A DNA stretch of 64,000 nt from positions 124,001 through 188,000 of the forward strand of contig CABJBA010000004.1 in assembly GCA_902363735.1 (NCBI GenBank). Direction: 5' to 3'. This document shows positions 41,557 through 51,137 of this stretch, piece by piece. The notes beneath the pieces are model-generated. The model made no database searches. It had not been told where the DNA came from and worked only from the letters and a program-made list of their open reading frames with translations. The position numbers were made by a program, and so were the translations under genes. This stretch comes from Clostridiaceae bacterium (GTDB lineage Bacteria > Bacillota > Clostridia > Lachnospirales > Lachnospiraceae). How positions within the stretch are numbered: position 1 is the stretch's first letter; the number at the start of each line of letters is the position of its first letter.

Positions 41557-41573
41557 TCAAAACAATAATAAAT

Positions 41574-41738
41574 ACTCACTTGAGGGAGTAGTTTGCGCAG
41601 GCTTCTGCGTGACAAGTCAACATACTGGCTGATTCAGCCTGGCTTGTATTAAAAAACGAGACTCATGTATGGCTTTGCTATACATGGTCTTTCTCTTTTG
41701 ACCCACGTATGGTTTTGACCATACGTGGGTCTTTTTTA
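41574..41738 (+). ncRNA. yybP-ykoY manganese riboswitch with terminator platform
   Basis: Conserved yybP-ykoY pieces in order: GAGGGAGTAG (41583-41592), a variable hairpin GCGCAGGCTTCTGCG, ACAAGTCAACATACTGGC, GCCTGGCTTGT and CGAGAC (41658-41663). These match the Mn2+-sensing family. The expression platform is a 13-bp stem (41701-41713 with 41720-41732) plus six T, and a CATGTAT/ATACATG stem lies between. Mn2+ binding should prevent termination and switch on the cation ATPase 27 nt downstream. Confidence 0.9.
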
Positions 41739-41764
41739 TTGGCACTATTTCAGGAGGAAAGAAA

Positions 41765-44431
41765 ATGAACGAATTTATGAGTCCCAAACAAGAACTATTA
41801 AAGCACTTGGGGGCAGAGCCCCTTTCTGGTCTGACGGCTAAAAGAGTGCAGAGAAATCAGGAAGTGTATGGTTCAAATGTACTTACACGGCAGAAACCAG
41901 AATCTCTAATCAGGCGAATATGGAAAGCCGCAACGGAACCAATGATTATCATGCTGATTATGGCAGGACTTATTGCACTGGTAGTCAACATGATCCGCGG
42001 GGCAACAGGCGGTGAAGCCGATTATCTGGAATGCGTAGGAGTTTTTGCGGCAATTTCTCTGTCTGTCATCATTACGGTAGTTATGGAGGGAAAGAGTGCC
42101 AAAGCATTTGAGGCTCTATCCAAAATCAGCGATAATATGCAGATAAAAGCAATTCGTGATGGAAACACCATTATGCTAAATCAACAGGACATTGTTGTGG
42201 GAGATATCTTATTGCTCTCGACAGGCGATAAAATTCCGGCTGACGGCAGACTTTTAGAAAGCGTCGGACTGACTGCCGATGAATCTGCATTAACAGGAGA
42301 AAGCCTGCCTGCAAAAAAAGATGCAGAACTTGAAATTTCCGACCTGAAAACTCCTCTGGCAGAACGCGGCAATATGCTTTATTGCGGTAATTTTATCACG
42401 AATGGATATTGCAAAATGGTGGTTACTGCTGTGGGCGATTCAACTGAATTCGGTAAAATCGCTCATGAACTTGCAGAGTCCAAAGATTCCAGCACACCGC
42501 TCCAGGAGAAATTAGCCCGATTGGGAAAGACCATTACCGTACTGGGCGTTATTGCGGCATCCATCGTATTTATCTCTCAGCTTATTTCCTTTGCATTACA
42601 CGATGGACTGGTTTTAGATGAGGTGATGGAAGCTTTCGTTACCAGCATTGTGCTGATTGTTGCCGCTGTCCCCGAGGGACTTCCTACAATCGTGGCAGTA
42701 TCGCTCTCAATTAATATTATTAAGCTTTCAAAACAAAATGCTCTTGTCAAAAAAATGATTGCTTCGGAAACTGTTGGCTGCATCAATGTTATCTGTTCAG
42801 ATAAAACCGGAACCCTGACTGAAAATAAAATGACGGTGGGTGCTTTCTATGATACAGCCTGGCATGAAACAGCCTCGGAACTTTCATCAAGCTGGCTTAT
42901 TCACAATGTCTGTCTGAACACCACTGCCGACATCGGAGAGGATGGCACATTTATTGGAAACCCTACGGAATGTGCACTTTTAAATTTTTATGAGAAATCT
43001 TCAGCACGGAAAAAAAGCAGAAAATCCTACCGTGACGAACGGGATGACCACAATGTACTTCACGCATTTCCATTTTCATCAGAACTTAAGCATATGACCA
43101 CTATATCAAAAGTAGACGGCAAAATAATATCATATGTGAAAGGAAGCCCGGAATGCGTTTTTGACATGTGCAGCCTTTCGGAATCCGAAAAGGCAGATGC
43201 CCAGAAATATATGATGCAGGCTCAGCAAAAGGCAATGCGTATTATTGCTTTTGCTCATAAGGAGCTGGCTTCTATGCGGGATTACGAGGAAGAATCCGCT
43301 CATCAGCAGATGGAAAGCAATATGATTTTTGATGGTTTTGTTGCCATATCTGATCCACTTCGTTCTGACGTATATGCTTCAGTAAAATCATGTCGCGGTG
43401 CTGGCGTTGATCTCAAAATCCTTACCGGTGATAATATTATTACTGCGACTGCAATTGCAAATGAACTGCACATTTTAGACAATGGCCGTATTGCCGTAGA
43501 AGCAAAAGACATTGCGGATTTATCTGATGAAGAACTTTCAGCCAAGCTGGAAAAAATCAGCGTTATTGCACGCAGCACCCCGTCTATTAAAATGCGTGTT
43601 GTAAAACTGTTAAAGGCACAAGGAAATGTAGTGGCGGTAACTGGCGACGGTATTAACGATGCCCCGGCGCTGAAAAATGCAGATGTAGGCATTGCTATGG
43701 GCATTTCCGGCACCGAAGTTTCCAAAGAAGCCAGTGACATTGTGCTGCTTGATGATTCCTTTTCAACCATAGTCAAGGCGGTCGAGTGGGGCCGGAATAT
43801 CTATGAGAATTTCAAACGGTTTATTAGCTTTCAGCTCACCGTAAACCTGGCTTCAGTCATTGTGGTGTTCACATCAATTCTGTTAGGCTTAAAAGCTCCT
43901 TTTACTGCTCTGCAGCTCTTGTGGATTAACATTATTATGGACGGGCCTCCTGCATTAACACTTGGATTAGAGCCTAATTATGATGACTTAATGGGGCGCT
44001 CACCTACAAAACGAGGGGAAAGTATTGTTTCTAAAGCAATGCTTGTTCGTATCGCCATTACCGGTATCTATATGTCCGTCATTTTCTTATGGCAATACGT
44101 TTTTAACTATTTAGGTGCAACCACAGAGCAGATGCCAACGACTTTATTTACACTTTTCGCCTTGTTTCAGTTATTCAATGCCTTTAATTGCCGGGAGCTT
44201 CATAGTGTGAGCATCTTTAAAAACCTGCTGAAAAATAAACTTATGTTGCTTGTAGTGGGAATCACATTTATTTTGCAAATACTTATTATTCAGTTTGCCG
44301 GAGGATTTTTTGGTACTGTCCCACTGGATCTGATAATGTGGTTAAAGCTGTTTGGTCTGTCCTCCAGCGTAGTGATTCTGTCAGAATTAGTAAAGTTATG
44401 CTGGCGTAAAACAGTTCAACTCAAGAAATAG
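41765..44431 (+). CDS. P-type (PMCA/P2B-like) cation ATPase, probable Mn2+ exporter
   Basis: An 888-aa P2-type ATPase. Features in order: N-terminal cation-ATPase domain, TADESALTGESLPAKK (actuator), PEGLPTIVAVS in M4, CSDKTGTLTENKMT with phosphorylated D346, KGSPE nucleotide site, TGDGINDAPALKNADVGIAMG and NIIMDGPPALTLGLEP in M6. Length and motifs fit Ca2+/Mn2+ pumps. The upstream yybP-ykoY riboswitch argues for Mn2+ efflux, as with YoaB of Lactococcus. AGGAGG precedes ATG, and a terminator follows. Confidence 0.9.
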   Translation: MNEFMSPKQELLKHLGAEPLSGLTAKRVQRNQEVYGSNVLTRQKPESLIRRIWKAATEPMIIMLIMAGLIALVVNMIRGATGGEADYLECVGVFAAISLSVIITVVMEGKSAKAFEALSKISDNMQIKAIRDGNTIMLNQQDIVVGDILLLSTGDKIPADGRLLESVGLTADESALTGESLPAKKDAELEISDLKTPLAERGNMLYCGNFITNGYCKMVVTAVGDSTEFGKIAHELAESKDSSTPLQEKLARLGKTITVLGVIAASIVFISQLISFALHDGLVLDEVMEAFVTSIVLIVAAVPEGLPTIVAVSLSINIIKLSKQNALVKKMIASETVGCINVICSDKTGTLTENKMTVGAFYDTAWHETASELSSSWLIHNVCLNTTADIGEDGTFIGNPTECALLNFYEKSSARKKSRKSYRDERDDHNVLHAFPFSSELKHMTTISKVDGKIISYVKGSPECVFDMCSLSESEKADAQKYMMQAQQKAMRIIAFAHKELASMRDYEEESAHQQMESNMIFDGFVAISDPLRSDVYASVKSCRGAGVDLKILTGDNIITATAIANELHILDNGRIAVEAKDIADLSDEELSAKLEKISVIARSTPSIKMRVVKLLKAQGNVVAVTGDGINDAPALKNADVGIAMGISGTEVSKEASDIVLLDDSFSTIVKAVEWGRNIYENFKRFISFQLTVNLASVIVVFTSILLGLKAPFTALQLLWINIIMDGPPALTLGLEPNYDDLMGRSPTKRGESIVSKAMLVRIAITGIYMSVIFLWQYVFNYLGATTEQMPTTLFTLFALFQLFNAFNCRELHSVSIFKNLLKNKLMLLVVGITFILQILIIQFAGGFFGTVPLDLIMWLKLFGLSSSVVILSELVKLCWRKTVQLKK

Positions 44432-44487
44432 TCTCTTTATTTCTTTATAATATATATGGAGTGGTTGGTTTCCCTGCCATTAACTCA

Positions 44488-44525
44488 GGCCCGATGCTCT
44501 CAATATTGAGGACATCGGGCCTTTT
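44488..44525 (+). terminator. terminator of the P-type ATPase gene
   Basis: GGCCCGATG/CATCGGGCC stem (44488-44496 with 44513-44521), inner CTCAATATTGAG palindrome, then TTTT. Confidence 0.82.
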
Positions 44526-44544
44526 AAGGGTCATTTCACATACT

Positions 44545-45405
44545 CTAAAACAATAATAATATAGTTCCGGATATGACCAGCAGCAAGCCCGCAAAGGCTT
44601 TTCGCGAAAGACTTTCTTTTAGAAACAGGCAGGAAAATGTAATTGTAACAACAATGCTCAATTTATCAATTGGTACAACTACACTGGCCTTTCCCTCCTG
44701 AAGAGCACGATAATAGCAAAGCCACGAAAGGCCGGTCGCCAGGCCGGAGAGTATAATGAATATCCAGCTTTTTAAGTCAATATCCTTTATAAAAACATGT
44801 TTCTTTTGAAAAAAAACAATTCCCCACGCCATAACAAATACGACAATGGTACGGATTGCGGTACCTAAATTTGATTCTACACCTTGTATTCCAACTTTCC
44901 CAAGTATAGATGTCAATGCGGCAAAGACGGCAGATAAAACCGCATAGAAAAGCCATGATTTACTCTTTATATCTGAGTGTTCCGACTCTCTGCGTTGTAT
45001 CATCAAATAGGTCCCGGAAATAAGCAGTATGATTCCAATTCCCATCCACAGAGTAGGTATTTCTCCCAATATTAAAAAAGCAAGAAGGATGGTCAGTATG
45101 GTACTGCTCTTATCAATAGGAGTTACTTTATTTATATCTCCCAGCTGCAACGCCTTGAAATAACATAGCCAGGATGCACCGGTTGCACCGCCCGAAAGAA
45201 GCAGGAAAACAAGGCTGTGAGCAGAAACAGCTTCCATGGTATACTGTGAACCCACAATAAAAACCATCAGCCACGAAAATATAAGTACAATAATCGTGCG
45301 AAGCGCAGTCGCCAGGTTTGAGTCAATGTTTTTAACACCGATTTTAGCTAAAATAGACGTCATACCTGCAAATAATGCCGACCCAAACGCATATAACAAC
45401 CACAT
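44545..45405 (-). CDS. EamA/DMT family transporter
   Basis: A 286-aa membrane protein with ten predicted helices formed by two EamA repeats. The repeat units are visible: SILAKIGVKNIDSNLATALRTIIV in the first half and SILGKVGIQGVESNLGTAIRTIVV in the second, and GATGASWLCYFKALQLG against GLATGLSWLCYYRALQEG. Substrate unknown, typically amino acids, metabolites or drugs. ATG 45405 has GGAGG 7 nt upstream; an ATG five codons earlier would overlap that site. Confidence 0.88.
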   Translation of the reverse strand: MWLLYAFGSALFAGMTSILAKIGVKNIDSNLATALRTIIVLIFSWLMVFIVGSQYTMEAVSAHSLVFLLLSGGATGASWLCYFKALQLGDINKVTPIDKSSTILTILLAFLILGEIPTLWMGIGIILLISGTYLMIQRRESEHSDIKSKSWLFYAVLSAVFAALTSILGKVGIQGVESNLGTAIRTIVVFVMAWGIVFFQKKHVFIKDIDLKSWIFIILSGLATGLSWLCYYRALQEGKASVVVPIDKLSIVVTITFSCLFLKESLSRKAFAGLLLVISGTILLLF

Positions 45406-45519
45406 TGATGTCTCCTCCATGAATTAAATACAGTGTAAGTACCCTTTCCGCTCCCCCTTTTGGAGTATTACCAAATACGCAGGCAACTTGAACCATGTCT
45501 AATGGGAAAATGATTTGCC

Positions 45520-46821
45520 TTAAGTTTCTTCAATTTCTCTATACTCTTTAGCAAATTCAGGATCACGGATACGGCCCACAATAATAATTGCCGCAAGGTA
45601 AACAGTAAATGTGAACACAAATGGCAAACGGCGGTCAACGCTTGATAACCACCCCGCAAGATAACCAAACGGTGAAGCAAAGGCAATGGTAAAAGACATA
45701 ATCAAAGCATTGATACGAGCCCGCTCCCTGGGATTAATATTTAGCTGGAGCAAGGCGTCTTTACGGGGCACTACAAGGGCACTGGCTACGGCCGCAAGAA
45801 AAACATAAATAATAATACACGGCATACTGCCAAAGGGAGCCAGTATCAGAAGAATGGAACATGCGGCATACAGTACCAGACCCACCCACATAGGTATCCG
45901 GAATTTTACAAATTCCAGGCGGTGCTGGATTCCAATCATGAAAATCAACATCACAGCCGCGTTTAAAATAGGAAAAAAAGCCAGATAACGATCCGCTATC
46001 CCCAGCCGTTGTGTTACATACAAGCTAAAGAAGTTGGTACTGACAAGATTTGTTATATGTAATATCACCGAGACACTAAGAATCTTCATAATCTCTTTAT
46101 TCATTAGCACTTTGGGGATTAAATCTTTATATTCATAGAGCATATGTAAAACAGGCGTATCCTTTGTCTCGGCTATACGAATTTTTCCTTGCCGGGTTTC
46201 TTCACAATGATGATAGGTAATAAATGCCTTAATCATCATATTTACAGCAAAAATAAGATATAAAACCCGAACAACGGGAACCACAGTAAAGGAACTTATT
46301 AACAATCCTGAAATAGGCGCAAAAAAGATTGCAACCAGACCACCTATATTCACCCAGGTATATATTCCTAATAGATCCTTGGAATCTGCATCTTCAATCA
46401 ACAAACAATACCATGCCGTCTGGTTAATCTGCTCAAAACTGTTAAATAGAACTGCAATTAAAAAAAGCCAAAAATTACCTGAAACAGCCCACACCAGGCA
46501 AGCAACACCCCACCCAAAGAAATCACCCATTATGGCTGTAAATTTACGCCCCTGCTTATCCGTGATTATACCGCCGAAGAAAGAAAAAAGCACCTGAACA
46601 AACATGGAAACCGATAGAATCAATCCGATTTGAACGTCTGTTATTCCCTGTGTATACATATACAATGTAGCAAAAGGAGCAATTAAATTAAACGGAATTC
46701 CCCAGAGAGGCTCCATGAAAATCAGAGTTCTTGGATTTCCTTTGTTGTTTTTTAATAATTGAATTAGCGGGTGCTTACGTATAGTTTCTAGTTTTTGTGC
46801 TGTATTCACTGATTTCTCCAT
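45520..46821 (-). CDS. major facilitator superfamily transporter
   Basis: A 433-aa protein with about twelve membrane segments. The MFS loop 2-3 motif appears as FFGGIITDKQGRKFTAIMGD. It begins with a soluble stretch of about 25 residues before the first helix. It probably exports a drug or metabolite. It is 19 nt after the ABC-F gene on the same strand; the ribosome binding site is weak, which suggests coupling. Confidence 0.85.
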   Translation of the reverse strand: MEKSVNTAQKLETIRKHPLIQLLKNNKGNPRTLIFMEPLWGIPFNLIAPFATLYMYTQGITDVQIGLILSVSMFVQVLFSFFGGIITDKQGRKFTAIMGDFFGWGVACLVWAVSGNFWLFLIAVLFNSFEQINQTAWYCLLIEDADSKDLLGIYTWVNIGGLVAIFFAPISGLLISSFTVVPVVRVLYLIFAVNMMIKAFITYHHCEETRQGKIRIAETKDTPVLHMLYEYKDLIPKVLMNKEIMKILSVSVILHITNLVSTNFFSLYVTQRLGIADRYLAFFPILNAAVMLIFMIGIQHRLEFVKFRIPMWVGLVLYAACSILLILAPFGSMPCIIIYVFLAAVASALVVPRKDALLQLNINPRERARINALIMSFTIAFASPFGYLAGWLSSVDRRLPFVFTFTVYLAAIIIVGRIRDPEFAKEYREIEET

Positions 46822-46840
46822 TCTAGGACCGTCTCTGTAT

Positions 46841-48589
46841 CTATGATTTCTTCATCATTTTAATTATTTCTTCTAATGACTCCATCAGAGCCTTTGCCTT
46901 TTCAAATTCATTTGTTCGAAGCATCTGCTGAATTCTGGTTTCTGTCTCTTTTTTCTTTTGCTCCAGCAGTAAATAATCTTTGTCGAAATGATTCGCATAA
47001 ATCATCTGCCGGAATTTACGGATGCTCATTCTGCGCACTGTATTGTTTTCTATAAAGAGCACATAGTCCATACAATTGGCCACCGTATAATAGTCATGGG
47101 ACACCATAAGAATTGCACCTTTGTACTCTGAAACGGCTTTTTCTAACGCAATCTGGGCATAAACATCCAAGTGTCCTGTCGGTTCATCCAGCAGCAGAAA
47201 GTTGGCTTTTTCTAACGAAAGCACTGCTAACTGAAACAAATCTTTTTCTCCGCCAGATAATTCACTCACTTTCTGATCAACCGTATCTCCCTCAAAACCA
47301 TATTTTTTCAAATAATCCTTTGCATCATTTTTTATTTCAAAACCCTTTTCTTCAAAAATTTCAAGCAGCGTTTTCCCATCATCATACAATGAATTAGTAA
47401 TCTGGGAGAACATACCAGCCTTTGCATGTTCACTGATCCTGATGGTATCTTTCTTATTTTCAAAGATTTCACCTAGCATTGTTGTTTTTCCAGTTCCATT
47501 ATTGCCTACAATTGCCACATGCTCGGAAGACTTCAACTCAAAATCTACATGTTCTAACAGCTGCTCATCAAATGCTACGCTGTAATCCGTCAATACCAGA
47601 ATATTTTCATCTTCCACTGCATGTTCCAGTCCAAAGTTTATCTCCGGCTGTTTGATATCCACGAAAGGCGCCTTTGTTTTTCTTGCTTTCAGCCGGTCCA
47701 CCAGGGTCTGTCTTGCATGTACGGCTCTTCCAAGAGATGCATTGTCCATTTGTGATGCTTTTGTTCTTGATTTTTCTAAGATCTTACTCTGACGGTCAAT
47801 CTCTGCCTGGTCTGTAGCTGCTGCTTCCTTTAAATCAATCTTGGTAGCAAGAAGTTCATAATTATATTCTGTATAGGTTCCGTCAAATTCCTGAACATCC
47901 ATATTTTCCATGTGAAGTATCTTGTTAAAGCAATGGTTCAGCAAATACCGGTTGTGGGTGATAATAAGAAGGGTTCCTTTGTGTGCATTAATCAGATTTC
48001 TTAACGCATTCAGATGTTCAAAATCCAAAAAAACATCCGGTTCGTCCATAATAAGAAACCTTGGACTCAGCATCATCTCTCTGATTACCTGAACCAGTTT
48101 AAATTCTCCGCCGCTAAGACTGCTGATAGTCTGCTCTTCTAACTTTTGCAGATTAGCTATTTTTAATTGTTTTTTAATATTGATTTCGTAAGACTCTCCA
48201 TCAATTGCATTCCATTCATCTAATTCTTTTTGATATCCCTCAAAGACCGTTTCCAGATCTGCAGCAGTCTCCATTTCCTTACAAAAGTCTAATATTTTCT
48301 GCTGGTGCTTCACAAATTCATGGCTGATATACTGAAACACGGTCATATCTTCTTTTGGATCCAGCTGTGAAAATTGACTGACATATCCAATTCTATCTGT
48401 GTTGTCAATTGATATTTTTCCATCGTACAAATACTCTTCCGGGTGCATCAGTAAATCCAGCAACGTACTTTTTCCTGTACCGTTGGTTCCTATCAATGCA
48501 CAATGGACATCATCTTCTATTGTAAATGAAACTTTATTATATAAATCCTTTTGCGGATACGAGTAGGACAAATTTTGAACTTTAATCAT
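46841..48589 (-). CDS. ABC-F family ATPase
   Basis: A 582-aa protein with two ABC domains and no membrane segment. Domain 1: GTNGTGKST, SSLSGGEFKL, LIMDEPDVFLD. Linker rich in charged residues around 255-300 (coiled, P-tRNA interaction type). Domain 2: GNNGTGKTT, SELSGGEKDLFQLAVL, LLLDEPTGHLD, then a charged C-terminal helical tail. ABC-F proteins act on the ribosome; some protect against antibiotics (Vga/Lsa/Msr), others tune translation. Pairing with an MFS gene suggests a resistance role. ATG is preceded by AGGAGG. Confidence 0.87.
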   Translation of the reverse strand: MIKVQNLSYSYPQKDLYNKVSFTIEDDVHCALIGTNGTGKSTLLDLLMHPEEYLYDGKISIDNTDRIGYVSQFSQLDPKEDMTVFQYISHEFVKHQQKILDFCKEMETAADLETVFEGYQKELDEWNAIDGESYEINIKKQLKIANLQKLEEQTISSLSGGEFKLVQVIREMMLSPRFLIMDEPDVFLDFEHLNALRNLINAHKGTLLIITHNRYLLNHCFNKILHMENMDVQEFDGTYTEYNYELLATKIDLKEAAATDQAEIDRQSKILEKSRTKASQMDNASLGRAVHARQTLVDRLKARKTKAPFVDIKQPEINFGLEHAVEDENILVLTDYSVAFDEQLLEHVDFELKSSEHVAIVGNNGTGKTTMLGEIFENKKDTIRISEHAKAGMFSQITNSLYDDGKTLLEIFEEKGFEIKNDAKDYLKKYGFEGDTVDQKVSELSGGEKDLFQLAVLSLEKANFLLLDEPTGHLDVYAQIALEKAVSEYKGAILMVSHDYYTVANCMDYVLFIENNTVRRMSIRKFRQMIYANHFDKDYLLLEQKKKETETRIQQMLRTNEFEKAKALMESLEEIIKMMKKS

Positions 48590-48628
48590 GATTGCCTCCT
48601 ATGGCATTTATTTTTGGTATAAATATCA

Positions 48629-49006
48629 TTATTTTTCTGTAATTAACTTTTTCTTATTAATATTGTTGTTTTCTTTTCCTTCGGCAGATCCGTGAGTATA
48701 TCCTATAATATCAAAGTCTTTCGATAATTCATCTACAAACTCTTGATAATGTCCGCATCTGCCTCTAATACATGAAGACAGATGAATTGTATCAACATCT
48801 GCCTTTTTAAATTTCTCAATTTTAGTTAAAAGACTTTCCATAGGAGCTTTATCACATCCATTGCAGTTGTTAAATGCTACCAGTTTATAATCTGATTCGT
48901 CATAGATGCTAAAAGAATCTTTATTCTCATTGAATGCTCTCATACATCCATTTGCAGTACATATTTCTGAAACATTTCCACAAACATAAATACCTATTTT
49001 TTTCAA
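48629..49006 (-). CDS. CGGC domain-containing protein
   Basis: A 125-aa protein with the putative metal-binding Cys pattern of the CGGC family: YVCGN, C16 and GCMRAF, NNCNGCDKAP, and SSCIRGRCGHY. The last 15 residues are Asn/Lys-rich. Function unknown; the Cys set suggests zinc or an Fe-S site. It begins the CGGC-ABC-F-MFS gene row, 39 nt before the ABC-F gene. Confidence 0.8.
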   Translation of the reverse strand: MKKIGIYVCGNVSEICTANGCMRAFNENKDSFSIYDESDYKLVAFNNCNGCDKAPMESLLTKIEKFKKADVDTIHLSSCIRGRCGHYQEFVDELSKDFDIIGYTHGSAEGKENNNINKKKLITEK

Positions 49007-49129
49007 GTTTGTTCCTCTCTCGTATGCAATTTGTAATTCTTAATATATCTGTCTTCTCCTAAATAAATGCATTTCTTCTATATTATAAAGTATTTCCATA
49101 ATTATTATGATCAGCCCTTAACTTCCAGC

Positions 49130-50614
49130 TTAAATTAGCGGCACCTCTATATCCTGGCATTCCTGCTGGTAAAATACCATACGCCATTCCACATACTCCG
49201 GCGAATCAAAATGCAAAGAAGAACAGGCAGTCCGAACATTGCTCTGGTTGCCGTTCCTGACTGCGATAGAGGTTGGAGCATCCGCACTTCCGATGATTCC
49301 TATAGAGCATACGTCACTGGTTGCACCTGATGCATGGGGCCCGGTATGCCTGTAACGGGGCCTGTCGGATGAAACGCAGTCTGTGACACTAAAAAATCTG
49401 GCCGGAAGATCGGGAGAGAGTGTATAACTCATTACGGTATAGTGTGAGGGAAACTCCTGATTTGGTTCATGGAAATCTTCAGAAGATATTTCCTGCTGTT
49501 CATATTCCTGCACGGTCAGTGTGTGCTTCTTACCAGTAGGGGAATAAATAAACTCAATTTGTCCGTCCGGCAACGATGTCTGGAAATGCGGACCCGGTAC
49601 GGCAACCGGCTCTTGTGCCAGCTTTATACTGAGTCTTTTAATCTGTGGCTTGCACTTGGTTTTCCAAGGAAACGAACTGCGCGACACTGCATAGCCCTTG
49701 GCTGGATCAAGTCCATAGTGCTGTATTACATGCTCAGCCACAAGACTGTTACCCTCCGGAAAACAGGGGTTCCAGGACAAGCCGCAGCCATGGGAGCATG
49801 GATGTTCCGTTCCGTTTAAAACAGCCTTTATCTTTATATCAATATCCAGTGGATTGTCCCTATCTATTTGCATCCGCTGCTCGTCTGTAAAGTCAGTCTC
49901 GTCACTGTCAGCAGAAAGCTTCCATTGATCCGTAAAGGTACGAATACGCTCCAATGGAACCTGCAGACAAAGATCTACCACTAACCCACTGCTGCAGAGG
50001 TATATCCCCAGAATGGTCCAGACTTCATGATCCCATACAAACTGTTTATTCAGAAAAACTTCTTTTCCGGGTCTTTCATGTCTATCATGTCCCCAAAAGT
50101 TTCCTTCATAGTAAACCTTCCATTCCGGTATTGAGGGAGCTTCTGTATATTTGAAACGGCTGTAATCAAACAAGTCCTGCAAGTTCTTCATATAAATAAA
50201 CGGCTGCTCCATGGGAGTAATCGACAGTTTATTCCGGATCAAATCCAACACTGCCGTCTGCTGGGCTGTAGGGCTGTTTTGCAGCAAAAATTCATCAAAT
50301 CGGACCTGATCCCAACACCATGCCTGCTCCAGTGCGGAAGTATGACCGCAAGCCAGCAGGAGCCTGAGAAAATCTTTAAAATTTTTTGACAGCAGATGTA
50401 CATAATCTCCAGATGTGTTCATGGGACTGACAGCAAATACCATCTCACCAAAGCCCCGGACGAAGCAATAATGAATGCCGTCCACACCTGCCCAGCCAAT
50501 AATCCTTGCACCCTTTGGGGTGCAGAAATAGTGGTTTTCATACTCTCCCGGTTCCAAGCCAAGGTACTGGCCGTTTATATCCAGTTCCAAATACTTTTTA
50601 TAGATTGTTGCCAT
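49130..50614 (-). CDS. 494-aa protein of unknown function
   Basis: No signal peptide or membrane helix. The N-terminal 200 residues (GWAGVDGIHYCFVRGFGEMVF, LLACGHTSALEQAWCWD) resemble large cytosolic proteins of unknown role seen in Clostridia, perhaps SUKH-like. The middle part has HPCSHGCGLSWNPCFPEGN. The C-terminal part carries SIGIIGSADAPTSIAV, close to the signature of Na+-pumping decarboxylase beta subunits, although this chain has no membrane domain. ATG 50614 is chosen with GAGG at 6 nt. Confidence 0.65.
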   Translation of the reverse strand: MATIYKKYLELDINGQYLGLEPGEYENHYFCTPKGARIIGWAGVDGIHYCFVRGFGEMVFAVSPMNTSGDYVHLLSKNFKDFLRLLLACGHTSALEQAWCWDQVRFDEFLLQNSPTAQQTAVLDLIRNKLSITPMEQPFIYMKNLQDLFDYSRFKYTEAPSIPEWKVYYEGNFWGHDRHERPGKEVFLNKQFVWDHEVWTILGIYLCSSGLVVDLCLQVPLERIRTFTDQWKLSADSDETDFTDEQRMQIDRDNPLDIDIKIKAVLNGTEHPCSHGCGLSWNPCFPEGNSLVAEHVIQHYGLDPAKGYAVSRSSFPWKTKCKPQIKRLSIKLAQEPVAVPGPHFQTSLPDGQIEFIYSPTGKKHTLTVQEYEQQEISSEDFHEPNQEFPSHYTVMSYTLSPDLPARFFSVTDCVSSDRPRYRHTGPHASGATSDVCSIGIIGSADAPTSIAVRNGNQSNVRTACSSLHFDSPEYVEWRMVFYQQECQDIEVPLI

Positions 50615-50743
50615 TATAACCTCGCATTCTATGCCGTTTCTGATCAATTGAGATTTACCAGCCCCCAGGAACACCGCTGATTTTTGATAATCGGCAGCGG
50701 GAGTTATTCATAGTCTTCATAAGTTGTTGTATTGTTATTTTTA

Positions 50744-51137
50744 TCACCTGTTTTTATTGTATCGGCGATCGGATACAATGTCAAGATGTGATGGAAAAGC
50801 TGTTTCAAACATCCGTGATGGGAATGAGAGGGTACCGCTTTTTACACCCAGCAGACGTTCCATGTTGAAAACAAACGCCTGTGCGCCAGATGCACGTTCT
50901 TGTTCGTTTAAGTCTGCCATGTCACCATCAAACACCGTACCGGCAAAAGTAACCAGCATCTCCATACTTTCGTAGGGAAATGCTGGTTGGAATAACCCCT
51001 GATCAATGCCCTTACGGATTATTCCGCAAGAACCGGCGTAAGGCCATATAGTATAGTTCTTTAAACTTTTTGATGAATCAGAGCGCCCATAATATCCTCT
51101 TTTGATTTGAGGTGGTAATACAGTGTTATACGGAATC
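50744..51137 (-). pseudogene. decayed TetR/AcrR family regulator gene
   Basis: Two parts in different frames. 51137-51061 reads TLYYHLKSKEDIMGALIHQKV then a stop: the end of a TetR helix-turn-helix. About 51035-50744 in another frame reads GIIRKGIDQGLFQPAFPYESMEM and on, a TetR ligand-domain end. The start of the helix-turn-helix and roughly 50 central residues are missing. The fragment overlaps the stop of the serine hydrolase gene, indicating a deletion or recombination junction. Confidence 0.6.

Noticed and set aside
43303..43776. 157-aa minus-strand frame inside the P-type ATPase
   Set aside because: Antisense shadow, Ser/Ala-rich, no ribosome binding site.
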